Shown piece after piece: positions 13,201 through 24,470 of a DNA stretch of 64,000 nucleotides (position 1 is its first letter; each line of letters opens with the position of its first letter). The stretch covers positions 24,019,001 to 24,083,000 of the forward strand of contig JALJCS010000009.1 in the NCBI GenBank assembly GCA_023055355.1. The letters run 5' to 3'. Under the pieces are notes generated by a model. The model was not told where the DNA came from. It did not search any database and was given only the letters and a program-made list of their open reading frames with translations. This DNA is from Agelaius tricolor (lineage: Eukaryota; Chordata; Aves; Passeriformes; Icteridae). The translations under genes were made by a program, and so were the position numbers.

Positions 13201-16200
13201 GGTTCTGCTGTAAGCCACCCCTGTCTGCCAGAGCAGGGCTAATAACTATCTGACAGTGATTCAGTTTGAAGTGGAGCCAGGTCAGGGTATGGTGTGGAAA
13301 AGGAACCAGCGTAGCCACACAAAAGGATGCAAATCTGGGGCTCCCAGGCTGTTCCTACTGCTTTGTGCACTTCGGAAAGACATGGACCCAGTCAGGGTTA
13401 CTGAGCAATGGTAGCACATGCCTGATTCTTCAAGGAATTTAAGGAAAATGGGGTGGGACTCAAGAAACAAGGTTGTGGTTCATCACTTAGGGAAATACAC
13501 TGTTGTTGTGCTTTTCCTGGGCTAGGATAAAACATCCTTACTCATGGAGCTGGGAAAAAACAGGCCAGAAGGAAGCACTGTCACTCACATGATGATCTTT
13601 GCTGTGTCCTTGGTGCTGTTGCTGCTGAAACTGATCTCAATGATGGTGATTCTGTTTCTTTTCTTCTGCAGCTGGAACTCAACCAGGCTGTGGTGGACTG
13701 AGCAAGAAGAAAAGAATGTGGGTGTGAGGACATGTACTATCTGTAGGACCCGCCCATGACAGAAGAGGGGCTCTAGCACTCATTCCCTGGCCCCACCAGC
13801 AGAAAAGATTGAACAGACATAAGAAAGAATCAAGTCTCTGTGCTGTGTGAGGCCCAGGGGACATGTCTGTATAGCCCAGTGTGAACAGACAAGCATTTTC
13901 AATGCCTTGTACTTCAGCCCTGAAACACACATGGCTGTGTTTGCTCAGGGCTGTGCCCACACTGACAAATCTGTTGGAAAGGGCTTTATGGAGGAGATGT
14001 GCAGGGTTATTGCTCTTCAGTGGTGTGTCTCAGACCCCATGGCCCACAGCAGCTGACCCTGATGGGGCAGTGTGCTGTAACTGCCTGGGCTCCTCAGAGG
14101 ATCTGCCTCATTGGCCAAAACCCTCTGGCTCCTTTTTCTCTCATAATACTTACCACAGAATGGGGCTGAAGGACTGGTCATTAAAAAAACTTTCACTTCC
14201 TGGGGCAGCCTGCTCATGTTGACACCTGCCTGCTCCAGCAGGCCTGCAGGAGGAAATAAAGTCAGTGCAGGGAAAGCCATGAATGACAGAACAGAAATAT
14301 AAGTAAGAAATATAACAGAAATATAATATATATCAGTCACCTCCTTTTCACCTTGCCTGACTCCCCTGTCTTGGAGAACAGGTCCCTTTCTTAGACCAGT
14401 GCAAATCAGAGAAAGTACAAGTTTGTGATGTCTGACACGTTAACATTCCCTCAGAAAACCTCCTCTGGCTACCCCAGGTAATCATCCCCAGAGAACCTCT
14501 TGGTGGCTTTCTTTTCATTCCTCTGCCAACAAACTGTGCTGTCAGCTGCATCTGTGCAAAATGAGCAAGACTAAGCACTACCAAGTCAGGAAACTTGGTG
14601 CAGATGTAAATGACAGTGCAAACACAAGGGAAATTGAATTCCTTGGTCAAATGAGGAAACCACCATAACTTGTGGCTTGCATCATTGAATAGCTGGCAAA
14701 ATGGTTTGGTGACAGAACCATTTTGGTGATCTGAGAGAACTTAAACCAAAAAAGGCCTCTCTTTATGTTCCTCTGGTACCATACTGCAAATAGCAGCAGA
14801 GCATACTTTCATGCCACAGCCCAGTTTCAGAAGCCTAAAAGAGGTACCTACTACCTTCTACCAGTCCAAAGAGTTCATCTTTGGGGTGACCATGGCAGAA
14901 ATTTATGAAAAGGAGGTGACTCAGCAACACTGAGTGGTGTAGAAGACTGGGACTTCAGGCTTGAACTAAAATTTCCAGCTGCTTCGCTAAACAAGACATT
15001 TTTTTTGAGCTGATTGCCTACTGATTCTGGATGGCAATTCTGGAAACTCTCTTTCAACACATATCTAGGAAATGTTTAAAGATCAGAAATGTTCAAGATT
15101 TTGCTGTTCTACCCTGGTTAATATAAGAGTTTTCATATTGTATCTACAGAAGCCTGAAAACAAAACAGCTTGTCACTCTTCCCAAACAGATCCAAAGCAA
15201 ATCCTGCTCAGAGAAATCTGGACTACATCCTGTGCTCTGCACTGACACCATCAGGAAAGTATTGCCATCTGCTCTGGGCAGGTCTTATGCTGATACTGTA
15301 CCTATTCTGGGACAGGAGGACAGGAAGGGTTTTGCACAGTCCAGGCAATGACCATTTAGAAAATCTTGATGACTTGTACAGGGGAAGCCCACGATAGGAC
15401 AGGGGTGGCTCAGGGCACTGATGTAGAGATGCACGGCCCGCATGTGATCGCAGATCAGGAAATTATAGCCTGCAAGGAAAACACCAACCAGAGAAAAGCA
15501 GCCATGAGTCTTCCTGTCAGCTTCAGGCTTTTTGCTCATTCCCAAGGAGCTGGGAGTGAAGGAGCACTGTTACTGCAGTAATGACCTTCCCATTAATAAC
15601 ATTTTGCAGGGCATTTCTGTGACTACAAGCCCAGATCCCACTGCAAGAAAAGTTCTGCAGGAAGTTAGAAGTGTTTTTGTCTCTCAGACTGAGTCCCTTG
15701 AAGAGAGGGACCACAGGGCTGTCATGTTTCTGTCAGTGTCCATCAATCAGGCCATCAATCAAGCTCTCTGCAAGGGGGTGCAGCAGCTTTGACTCCCACC
15801 TGTGTGGAAACCCCAGCTATGGGAAATGAGGTAACAGAGGTGTCTCGGGAAAGCTGACTCTCAATGCAGCTGACTCATACAGAACATATTTGAATGTTAA
15901 TGAGTTCACACTGTTTACTGTGGAGAGTCCTCTTCTCTAGAAGAAAAGGACAGTAATTGTACAAACTGTCTCTCTAAGTAGACACAACTTCCAGCATGAA
16001 AACAAAAAGCAGCTTTTGTTAGTGCTACCTAAGAGCCTTTCTAGCAAAGTGTCATCTCTACTGAAGCTAGAGTTTTGTGTCACAGAGAAGCATCGCCAAA
16101 ATCACATCTCCTGACAGTGGTGCTGCCAAGACACTTGATCTGTATGTGATTTTAATGTCACTGCTTCTTGTACTGCTGAGAAGAGGTGTGGGCTGTGAAT

Positions 16201-17931
16201 ATGTTTGTCTCGCATTGCTCACTGCCCTGGCTGTAGCAAGAGCTGCTTGCCAAGCAGCATTTTCAGAGTCTGCTAAATGGCCATGAAAGCTCTCTGCTTG
16301 GCCAGAGGGTGTTCTTACCTGCAGAGATGAATCGGGGGCATCCTGGCTGATCTTTGCCTCCATTGACAAAGTAATCGATGTGGCCTACAGGAATCCGGAT
16401 CCCAAAATCTGAAAGGAGGTGAAATGCCACTTCATTCTCAGCCTTGGCTCTTCCGTAGGCTTTACCATACATGTTGATGACAGGTCCCAATAACTGCTTG
16501 AGCATTAGTAGTACTGGAGCCAGCCCTAATGCTGGAGACATCAAGGCCAGATTTCCTGCTTCTACATGTGCAGGTTTGATGCATGGGGCAGAAAATGCTC
16601 TGGGCCCTGCCATCAAAATGACTGGAAACTGTGTCTTAACCACCAGCTCAGCAACTCTAGTTCTTGATTCTATGTAAAGGAGAATTAACTGACCCCAGCC
16701 TTAGTGTGTCATTGTGAAGGATAATTGAGAGTTGTGTTGGTAGAGGTTTTCATGGTCTTCAGGCAAAAGGTGTGACTCAAAGGCACCACAATATTCTTTA
16801 GCACATGTTCTGCCTATGTAGATCCTCAGTGCTTTAGAGAAGTTACTCTGTTGTTGCACCAGCTTTTGGTTTGACTCTGTTACTTTCCAACAGCACCCTG
16901 GGGGGCACCTTTCTTACATCAGGCAGGAAAAAAAAAGGGAGGCTAGACCTATAAATTCTCTTCAGGCAGTAAAAATCATGCTGAGGTGGTTCTGCATAAA
17001 CTCACTTTGCTGTAGCAAACTCTGCCTGTCTGTTGTTTGAAGTGGTCTGGGGTACAAATTCATCATCAAATCTTTCTTAACAAGAATCTCCCTCAAGAGT
17101 GAACTTGAACTCATAGTAGTTTGGCAAAAAGAGGGACAATGGCCTACAGACTCCTTAGCAACAATGATGTCAGGAGGAACAGGAGGCCAGGCTGAGGAAG
17201 AGGGAAGCCAGCTTACTGTCAGCATCAGTGTGAATGGCTTCCACGAAGAGGGCATCCCCAGGATCCAGGCGTTCCTCGGGGCTGGCTCTGGTGTACTTAG
17301 GGCCTGCAGGATCCAGGGCTGTAACAAAATCAAACACCTCAACAAGTACTCTTCAGCCCCTCTCTTTCTTATTTCTGGACCAGTTATTTTATCTAAAACT
17401 CTAAAAATAGTGCTAGGCAGATATAATAAATTATTCCCAGGTCTCAGTGATTAAGCTCCAGAATAGTTTCTGCTAGGAGCAACTTGCACTACAGCTTCCT
17501 TGCATTGTTCCCACTGTTCCACACCCTTTGGCAGTGTTTTAACTAAAGGTTTTATCCTGTAAAGCCATGGCTGAGCCTTAAATAGCTCTAACAGAGTGGG
17601 TGCATAGTATCTCTTGGAGTTTGGGTGAAACTTTTTAATGCCTTCCCAAATTGTGCTGTCATGTGTATTAGCACTACATGTCTGAGAAATGTCACTGCAG
17701 ATCAGCAGTGAATTCAGCACCCCAGGCATTAACCAACTCAGGAATTACAGAAGTTTCATACTACCTAACAATTTTAAACCAAAGAAGCTTCTGAGCCCTT
17801 TCCCCACAAATAAAACTGAGTCTTTAGCAATCATCTACATTTTTGCCTAAAACTTGCTCCTAGAGCAATTTCTGTGGACTCAAAGGAAAACAGAAAAGTG
17901 TCCTTGGCAATACCAAGAAGCAGATTTTGTT

Positions 17932-17966
<35 letters not shown>

Positions 17967-20900
17967 CCTGAGGTTTATCCTGTTCTCATTTTATAGAAAG
18001 TAACCTCACAAGACTTTTTGTCACTCCCCAGGCAACAGTAGTTTAGGAAGCAGGTCTGCTCCTTGTGCCATTAACCTTGGAGCTGGCTGGTTTCACAACT
18101 CTGGACTCAGTCTCATTAATTCTCCATGGAGAAGGCAGTATCAACAATATACAAATGGGCATGTCTGCATTTGTGAGGAGAGAGGGAAGGAGAAAAAGAA
18201 GGAAAAAGCCTTCTTTTCTGTTCTTTCTGTAAATAAAAGCTAAAAATAAGACTTTAATGCTCTTTAATCTTGATATGCACAAAAAGCTGAGAGGTTCCCC
18301 ACCCACTTCTACAGACCAAGTTGTAATTAAAAGCTTTAAAAGGTACTGAAAATTGTTATTTAGTGTGGCATAAAATTCTTAGTGAGGAGGCAGAAACCTA
18401 ATATGAACATACACTCCAGCAAATTGTGGCTCTGGGGTCAAATTCCTTTGTGAGGAATTTGTGAGGAGGCAGGAGATGAGATCAGGCATATCTTGGGTCT
18501 AAGCCAACCTGTCTTCAGGATCCTAAATCTGAACTGGAATCTGCAATGCCCAGTGTGCCTATAAAATCACAGGATAAACAGGAATGTGGAAAAGGGGTTG
18601 TATTCGAGCAGAGTTAAAAATGGAATAAATAAATCTACAGAGCTTGTATTACATGTGGACAACATATAGGGGAAGGGTGCTTAAATATGAAGTTTATTAC
18701 TATGGTTTCATGGAAATGTGTCTGCTTCTGCTCATCTGAAGATCATAAAACTCTGGTGCAGGACAGAGACTACTCTAAATTTCTCCTAATGTAAATTTTG
18801 ATTCACAGCTTTAACAAGGGCTCAACATCAAATTCACTTCCTGTTAAGAAATGCCTGTATTTCATGCAGCATGGGTGGCTGTGAAAACTGAACCAACATT
18901 TCTCTGGACTGCCCAGCCAAGAGTGGAGTGAGAACCTTCCTGAGGATACCTCTGTGAGACAGACCAGCATGGGCTGAGGCAGCAGGAGTTTAGGCCACGC
19001 TGCTGGAGACTTTGTCTGTTCCTTCGTAGTGGCATTCCCCTCCTATCAAAATGAATCTCTGTTGGGGATTCCCTGAATTTAGTACAATTTTGACAATCTG
19101 ATATGACATACAAAGCAGCCCCACTTTGAGAAGGGGTGATGGTGGTGGTGGTAGTGTGTGGACTAGAGAGACCTTCCAAAGTTTCTTCTTACCTAAATGA
19201 TTCTGTGACTGTATTCATGATTCACTCCTGAAGGCTGAACAGGTCCTGAGTGCACCAAAACCTCTAAGTGGCAGGATCAGCTTATAACCATTTTGCTCTG
19301 CAATTCCCCCAGTGGAGTCTCTTCCTCACACCTCTGGCTGTGTTTAAGGTCAGCTCTGTTTGGCACACACTCTGTTTGGGTGGCATTAGCCCAGCTTACT
19401 GTGGAAACAGCCAGCTCGTGGGGGAGAACAGCAAGGAGCCTCATCTGGGTCCTCCCAATGTTGGCTCAGGCTCTTCTTGTATTTGTTCCTTGCCTGAGCT
19501 GTGTGGTTGGGATGCCATGCCTTGGCCTTTTCCTTGTTGGTCAGCCTTGGTCCTGACTTGACTTCCCAGCTTGGTCTTGGGCTTGCCTTATCACTACAAA
19601 CTAGACTGGGCATGACCCTGGTTCCTGTCTCCGGACCTGCTCTGCTCTCCTGCCCAGACACAGTAGGAGTCATCCCTTGCCTGAGGCCACTGCCCATCTT
19701 ACTGTCCTCTTGGCTCTCAGCTCATGTTTTCTTGCAGAGCAGCTCACTCCTGCTGCTCCCTCCACAATTGAATGGTGGGCTTTGATTTTAAGAACCACAT
19801 GTGCATGCTATAATTTGGAAGCAAAGCTTCTGGGTGTTGTGGGCTTTCACTAGTAATGATGGCTCATACCAATGCTAAGCTGGCACCAATTTGAAGAGTG
19901 TAGCAGAGGTGGAAGCACCTTTTTGCAAATTCATGTGTTCTTTTGGCAGCATGGAGGGGACTGATGTTGGAAAGGCACTGTCAGAACCTAGGGAGAAGCC
20001 CATAAGCCTTATGAAATTAAAAGACCACTCTGAATGACTCCCCTTTCTTGCTCTTTCATTCTCTCTCCTGAAGGACAGGGGAGGCTCCCAGACTCAGAAT
20101 GGATACCTGTTATCCGTCCCAGGCGGCCGCCATGGAAGTGCCCCACCAGGCCCCCAACATGTGCTCCCAGGCTCACCCCAATGATGTGGATAGATGTCCC
20201 TGGGACTCCCAGAGCCTGCAGGGTGACAATAATACAAATTACTCTTTCTGTAGCAGAAAGGTGAAATACCCTGTCCCAGCCCACACAGCAGCTCTATTTA
20301 ATGTAGGATTTCTTTTGATGTGTACAGTGGGAAACCAAATACTCAGGGAAATGATGGGTTGCACTTTCTGTTTTTCAGGGCCTTTCTTTGGTTCCACAGA
20401 TGCAAACCCAGCCCTAAACAGGTTGGTCAGAACTGCAAACATTTCATGGAGTTTACATGTAGCTGGTTAACACAAGGATTCATCACCCTGATTGCAGAAG
20501 TCTTGTTCAGCTGTGCTGGCACGAACAGAATGGGACACATCTGGGTATTCCACATACTGGGAAGTCTATCTGAAGCCCAGAGCAAATATATTATAGCCTC
20601 AAATCTCACTCCCTCTAGCTTCCTGGACAAAATTTCTCAGCAGAAGACTGTGCAGTGAATATGGATCTGAGAAGACCCAAGGCAGACTATAGGTTTGTTC
20701 TGAACTGGAGAGGCAGCTGACAACTGGGATTTTTTTCCAGAAAATGTCAAAACTCCAAAGGAAGAAGAAAAATGGTGGCATGGTCAAGCCTGGATTGAAA
20801 GAGGGTAATAGGAAAAATCTGGAGTAAAAAGTCCACTTGTCCAGCTCTTGGATAGAGCAGGTTGGGAGCAGCTCCCTGGCCATTCTCCCTGCACTGGAAA

Positions 20901-22171
20901 TGCACAGTGGCTTACCAGGAGCTTGCTGATGAACTGCGAGATGGTGAGGGCCAGCTGTGTGACATTGTCCACTGCAGAGGGATAGGCTCCTGTAGACCCA
21001 TACACCCAGTCCACTGCGATCACATTCACCTGGCTGGTCTGCAGTATGGCTTGGACAAGCCCTTCAATCCAGGAAGGTTTGGTACCCAAAGCCCTGAGGA
21101 GTCACCAGAAACAAGGATATTAGCTGTTCCCCAAGCAGGGCCTGTGCCCCTGTGTTGTTCTCTGTGCTGGAGCTTCACATGTCTCAGAGGAGGCTGCCAG
21201 ACAGTGGCTGGAAGTTTTTTTTGTGTCAGACACCCACACCTGGAATTTTTTTTTTTTTTTTTTTGCAGTGGTGTAATAACATTTTCCAGAATGCTCTGAT
21301 CTGGGAGGGAACCAGATGTTTTAATGAATGAGATAACATTTGCAGGGCACAGGCTGAGATCTCACTGTCTCTGTGGTGATTCATTTAGCCACCAGAGAGC
21401 CCACCCGGAGTAAGTGAAGTGGCTGGGAACACCTGGATCCTTCTCTGCTGCCACTGGCAGGAAGTCCTTGTCCAGATCACCTGGTTTTCATTGCTACATT
21501 TTCTCATCTCTAGACAATCAAAAATAAGAATCTATACCAAAGAATTCCAGGAAAACCAAGGAGGCTCTGTTCTGCCCAGTTCCCCTAATGTTGTCTGGTG
21601 AAGAATGTGCTGTCTCTCTTGAAGGCAACAGCTGCTTTTCTGAGAAGACCCTGCAGTATCTGCTGTGGTTTCATCCTGGTTTTCTATGCACTTTCTATTC
21701 AGGCTTCTGCACTTCAAAACAAATAATATTATATGGTCACACCTGACTGAAAAATGGCACAGAAGCTTGCAGAATTATGGCAGTTAAAAAGAAAAACCCA
21801 GCTCCAATCCCAACACTTTCAAGAACAGAAGGATAATCCGTCTGCTTGGGATTCTAAATGGCTCACTAACCCAGGCTATTGGGCATGAAATCCAAGAAGA
21901 CAATTTAAAGGGACAAGAATCTTAAAGAAAAGACCTCTTAACTAAAAATGTTGAAAAGAGGAAAGAAAGAGAAAGATGTGGGAAGAGAAAGAAACAGAGA
22001 GACAGAAGAAAGGAAAGGAAAGGAAAGGAAAGGAAAGGAAAGGAAAGGAAAGGAAAGGAAAGGAAAGGAAAGGAAAGGAAAGGAAAGGAAAGGAAAGGAA
22101 AGGAAAGGAAAGGAAAGGAAAGGGGAAAGGAAAAAGGAAGGAAGGAAGGAAGGAAGGAAGGAAGGAAGGAA

Positions 22172-22245
<74 letters not shown>

Positions 22246-24470
22246 AGAAATTTATACCAATTTCTAACTTTTTTTAGGCTCCAAAGGGTGTGAGGCACAC
22301 ACAAGAAAAGGCAACTAGTCACAAACTAAAGGACTTCAAGTTGTGCTGTAATGTGGGGTGTCAGCAGCATTTTCCACCAACAGCCTCCTATAAAATTCCT
22401 GGGTCCAGTTTGGGGGTGAGAATCCCAGTCTCTGCTCTTAGGACTTGTTTTTCATTCAGCCACTCTGCCGGGAAGACAAGGAGGTCACACAAGCAGGACA
22501 GTTGCATGCCAGCCCACCCAGTGTTTGGGAATGCTTGGGCAGTGTTTAATTCACCAGTGAAAACCTAGTCACAGTGCTCTTCTTTCTCTCACCTGAAGCC
22601 ATGGATAATAATTTTGGTGTCCAGGCTGCTGTTGAAGCTGCAGTTCTTGATGCCATCATCAGCTGAAATCAGCTCTCCACAGCTGGGGCTCGAGGAAGTG
22701 AACAGGAGAAACTGGACCTTGAGTTTGCTGCCCCGTAGGAGGTTGGCTCTCTGGAAGTCCACACAGTGATGCTCTGAGAGCCTGTCTGTATTCCCTGCAC
22801 AGGAGGGAGGGAGTGGCACATTTAGTCTGGGTCTGTGCAATGGGAAAAAACCACCCCTCGTTCTAATTCATCAGCAAAATTAAGGAAGCAATTTCACGTC
22901 TATTGATAAAGATTAAAAGTATCTAGCATAAATTAAAATGAGACAAACTGGAAACTTTACCCAACTGATAAAGTTGTTTCTGTCCTTTGATGGAATTCCA
23001 GCTCTGTCTGGGAAAATAACCATGGATATCATATCAGCTTTGACTTCTGAGAATTGTTTTACCATGAGGTGAGTGATATTTTGCTGGTTTTTAAAGCAAA
23101 TTGGCCACCTACACCAGCTACTAAGTACATTTATGAGGTGGCTTTTTAAAAAAATGGTTGCTGACTGGTAATCACCACTGAATGGGGATATTTCTATTCA
23201 GATTCTGGTAGGCTTAGTAGAAGGTACAAGTCTAACTGACAATTGCATCAAAAATCCAGAAATAAATATGAGAATGCTGATGATAAAGCATGAGAATGCT
23301 GATGAAAAAATATGTCACTGATAATGTCACAATTGATTCATTTACTTCATGAAAATGCTTTATGAGAAGGAAAAGGTTGCTGCTGGAAGGCACTTTGACC
23401 TAGGCAGAAAAAAATAAATATCTGATCTGCAGCTATGAGCTACACCTGAGCAAATTTAGGCTAGAAAGCAAGCACAAAAGTTCAGCAGTGTGTGTCACTA
23501 GCAGTGCTACTTTAAGAGCTGGTGTAGTGGTATCCTGCTGCAATGACAATACATGCATCTTCCCTTTCTGGACTGGAGGAGGTGAAGCAGCCTTGAATCT
23601 GACATATGATAAAATAATGATTCATTTATGTATTTTTAAATCAAACAACCAGCTTCCCAATTTCCCTCAGAAGATACTTTACACCAGTTAGACAAAACAC
23701 AGCCTACGGGTCAGCACAAAGGGGCGAGATTCAATATTCAGATTCCCCTAGAAGGATGTGACTATCCCTCATTGTTTTTTATTTCCGTCTTCCTGAGCAC
23801 TGACAAGGAAGAAAGAGATATTTTTAGAGATAAGCTTGGAAAAAATGTAGGTCATGAGCCAGTCTAAGTAGCAAAAGTGGGCCCAATGCCCGCACGGTGA
23901 GTGTCAGATATGGCGTAAGATGAGGGGGATCATCAGTAAAGGTAAGGCAGGAGGTGCACTGCAGTGAAACTGCAGGTGATGTGGCACTGTAGATGTGATC
24001 ACTAAGGCAGTCTCATTGACTGTACAATTAAAGAAAGAAATGGAATTGTGGCATTTGTTTATTTTTCTCTCAGCTAATGCAGATCACACTTTTGAAGCAA
24101 TGTGGCAAAGATGCCATTGCCAGAGGCCAAATGGTCCCTTTTCCTCACACTTCAGGACAAACCTGGATCATTCTTGTAAATCAGGTTAATGGAATTAAAT
24201 CACTGAGAGTAATTGAATCAAAGCATAAGAGAAGAAAGGACCATTCTTGCACTACTTTTTGTCCCCGGCACCTAACAAGGTTATTGCCAGGACCTCTTGA
24301 CATACAGCTTGTTTAGGGAGAATTGAATTCAGATCCTTCTCTGTAAAACCTTCAATCCCTTGCCAGGCACTCATGTTTTTCTTACCTGTTTGTGCTGAAC
24401 TGGGCAGCAAGAGGAGAGCAAGAACCATGAGCAGTTTTCTCTTCGGATCTTCAACCATCTTCCTGTTCAT
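10083..24470 (-). CDS. PLA1A: PLA1A, phosphatidylserine-specific phospholipase A1 (ten of about eleven coding exons)
   Basis: Secreted lipase of the pancreatic lipase family that removes the sn-1 acyl chain of phosphatidylserine to give lysophosphatidylserine (family knowledge). The exons join as 24470-24386, 22794-22593, 21093-20916, 20215-20107, 17318-17217, 16408-16319, 15469-15302, 14243-14154, 13697-13589 and 10247-10083. All have GT-AG sites and matching phases, giving 432 residues before the missing last exon; human PLA1A has about 456. Numbered from the first ATG (24470), the nucleophile in [10 protein letters not shown] is Ser170, the acid in ALDPAGP is Asp194 and the base in [10 protein letters not shown] is His264. 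Each is about four residues beyond what I recall for human, so the triad is intact. The N-terminus is a hydrophobic signal peptide. The next gene upstream is the divergent CD58-like gene. The start is uncertain: in-frame ATGs also occur at 24458 and 24428. Confidence 0.93.
10248..13588 (-). other. PLA1A intron 9
   Basis: 3.3-kb intron with a GTGAGT donor and a TTGCAG acceptor. It holds a perfect 16-bp palindrome at 11974-11989. No interspersed repeat or nested gene was recognised. Confidence 0.8.
11974..11989. repeat. Perfect 16-bp palindrome
   Basis: CACTGATCGATCAGTG reads the same on both strands, with no loop. It lies within PLA1A intron 9. It could bind a dimeric factor or be chance. Confidence 0.85.
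13589..13697 (-). CDS. PLA1A: PLA1A exon 9
   Basis: Acceptor CTCAG before 13697, donor GTGAGT after 13589. It begins in phase 1 and encodes [10 protein letters not shown], a clear match to the human HHSLVEFHL stretch, then an NST glycosylation sequon in the FSSNST turn. It ends in phase 2, which joins exon 10 to give Ile-Pro-Lys. Confidence 0.92.
14154..14243 (-). CDS. PLA1A: PLA1A exon 8
   Basis: 90-base exon, phase 1 at both ends. It encodes [20 protein letters not shown] followed by a SAPFC motif, matching the human EVKVYLLTTSSAPYC stretch. Acceptor CTGCAG, donor GTAAGT. Confidence 0.92.
14244..15301 (-). other. PLA1A intron 7
   Basis: Intron between exons 7 and 8 with GTACAG donor and CTGCAG acceptor. 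No repeats or other features were recognised. The adjacent intron 8 (13698-14153) is 456 bases and equally plain. Confidence 0.8.
15302..15469 (-). CDS. PLA1A: PLA1A exon 7 (catalytic histidine)
   Basis: 168-base exon, phase 1 at both ends. It encodes [19 protein letters not shown], with His264 of the triad in the CDHMRA context, then a cysteine-rich loop ending in CLDC and SCPRIG. The cysteine positions match the human protein. The donor GTACAG is slightly weak. Confidence 0.95.
15470..16318 (-). other. PLA1A intron 6
   Basis: 0.85-kb intron with GTAAGA donor and TTGCAG acceptor; no other structure seen. Confidence 0.8.
16319..16408 (-). CDS. PLA1A: PLA1A exon 6
   Basis: 90-base exon, phase 1 at both ends. 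It encodes [17 protein letters not shown] then KDQPGCP, nearly identical to the mammalian stretch [23 protein letters not shown]. Acceptor TTTCAG, donor GTAAGA. Confidence 0.95.
16409..17216 (-). other. PLA1A intron 5
   Basis: 0.8-kb intron between the LDPAGP exon and the GIRIPVG exon. No repeats recognised. Confidence 0.8.
17217..17318 (-). CDS. PLA1A: PLA1A exon 5 (catalytic aspartate)
   Basis: 102-base exon that starts after GTTACAG and ends before GTAAGC. In the correct frame it encodes [20 protein letters not shown] and then [14 protein letters not shown]. Asp194 in LDPAGP is the acid of the triad. Long ORFs over this place are in other frames and hide the exon; only the phase set by exons 4 and 6 reveals it. 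Confidence 0.93.
17934..17966. repeat. Poly-T run
   Basis: 33 uninterrupted T. On the - strand it is a poly-A run in PLA1A intron 4. Likely prone to length change. Confidence 0.95.
19140..19232 (+). mobile_element. CR1 LINE 3'-end fragment
   Basis: The sequence GTGTGGACTAGAGAGACCTT, then a TTCC-rich stretch and ATGATTCTGTGACTG, resembles the CR1 3' end (GGTTGGACTAGATGACCTT... TGATTCTGTGA). It is short and diverged. Orientation is + because the ATTCTGTG-type unit is at the right end. Confidence 0.55.
20107..20215 (-). CDS. PLA1A: PLA1A exon 4 (catalytic serine)
   Basis: 109-base exon starting in phase 0 after CTGCAG and ending in phase 1 before GTATCC. It encodes [20 protein letters not shown] and [16 protein letters not shown]. 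The GXSXG nucleophile elbow holds Ser170. Confidence 0.96.
20216..20915 (-). other. PLA1A intron 3
   Basis: 0.7-kb intron with GTAAGC donor and CTGCAG acceptor. No further structure seen. Confidence 0.8.
20916..21093 (-). CDS. PLA1A: PLA1A exon 3
   Basis: 178-base exon that starts after CCTCAG with one base completing an Arg codon. It encodes [15 protein letters not shown] and [16 protein letters not shown], close to the human KPSWIDTF... NVIAVDWIYGSTGVY segment. It ends in phase 0 before GTAAGC. Confidence 0.96.
21094..22592 (-). other. PLA1A intron 2 with a long purine tract
   Basis: 1.5-kb intron. It contains a 19-base T run at 21246-21264 and the 247-base purine-only tract at 22004-22250. 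The rest is unremarkable. Confidence 0.8.
22004..22250. repeat. Homopurine microsatellite: (GGAAA)n, then (GGAA)n, then (GAAA)n
   Basis: 247 uninterrupted A/G. About 22 GGAAA units (22011-22125) are followed by a GGAA block (about 22137-22175) and a GAAA block (22176-22247). The mirror-symmetric homopurine run lies in PLA1A intron 2 and is all-pyrimidine in the transcript. ORFs of Lys/Glu/Arg or Ser/Phe/Leu repeats across it are not genes. Confidence 0.97.
22593..22794 (-). CDS. PLA1A: PLA1A exon 2
   Basis: 202-base exon, phase 1 start, phase 2 end, acceptor GTGCAG and donor GTGAGA. It encodes the mature N-terminus: [20 protein letters not shown], a PSCGELIS loop and the TKIIIHGFR strand, matching human CADFQSANLF... 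TKLIIHGFR. Confidence 0.95.
22795..24385 (-). other. PLA1A intron 1
   Basis: 1.6-kb intron. A repeated phrase ATGAGAATGCTGATGA occurs near 23268 and 23290. Otherwise no feature recognised. Confidence 0.8.
24386..24470 (-). CDS. PLA1A: PLA1A exon 1 (signal peptide)
   Basis: Encodes a short basic N-terminus and a hydrophobic core ([16 protein letters not shown]), a typical cleavable signal peptide. The donor is GTAAGA with phase 1, which fits exon 2. The first in-frame ATG is at 24470-24468; others are at 24458 and 24428. The longest form is given, but the true start is undecided. No CpG island is present here. Confidence 0.8.

Larger units (their letters stand above)
17319..20106 (-). other. 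PLA1A intron 4 with a CR1 tail and a poly-T run
   Basis: 2.8-kb intron. It contains a 33-base T run at 17934-17966 and a fragment at about 19140-19232 that ends like a CR1 retroposon tail on the + strand. The rest is unremarkable. Confidence 0.75.

Noticed and set aside
16962..17345. 127-codon - strand ORF over PLA1A exon 5
   Set aside because: Wrong frame: the catalytic LDPAGP motif is read one base over, in the phase required by exons 4 and 6.
21948..22322. ORFs of 92-126 codons over the purine tract (Lys/Glu/Arg on +, Ser/Phe/Leu on -)
   Set aside because: They are translations of the microsatellite; no stop arises because of the simple motif.
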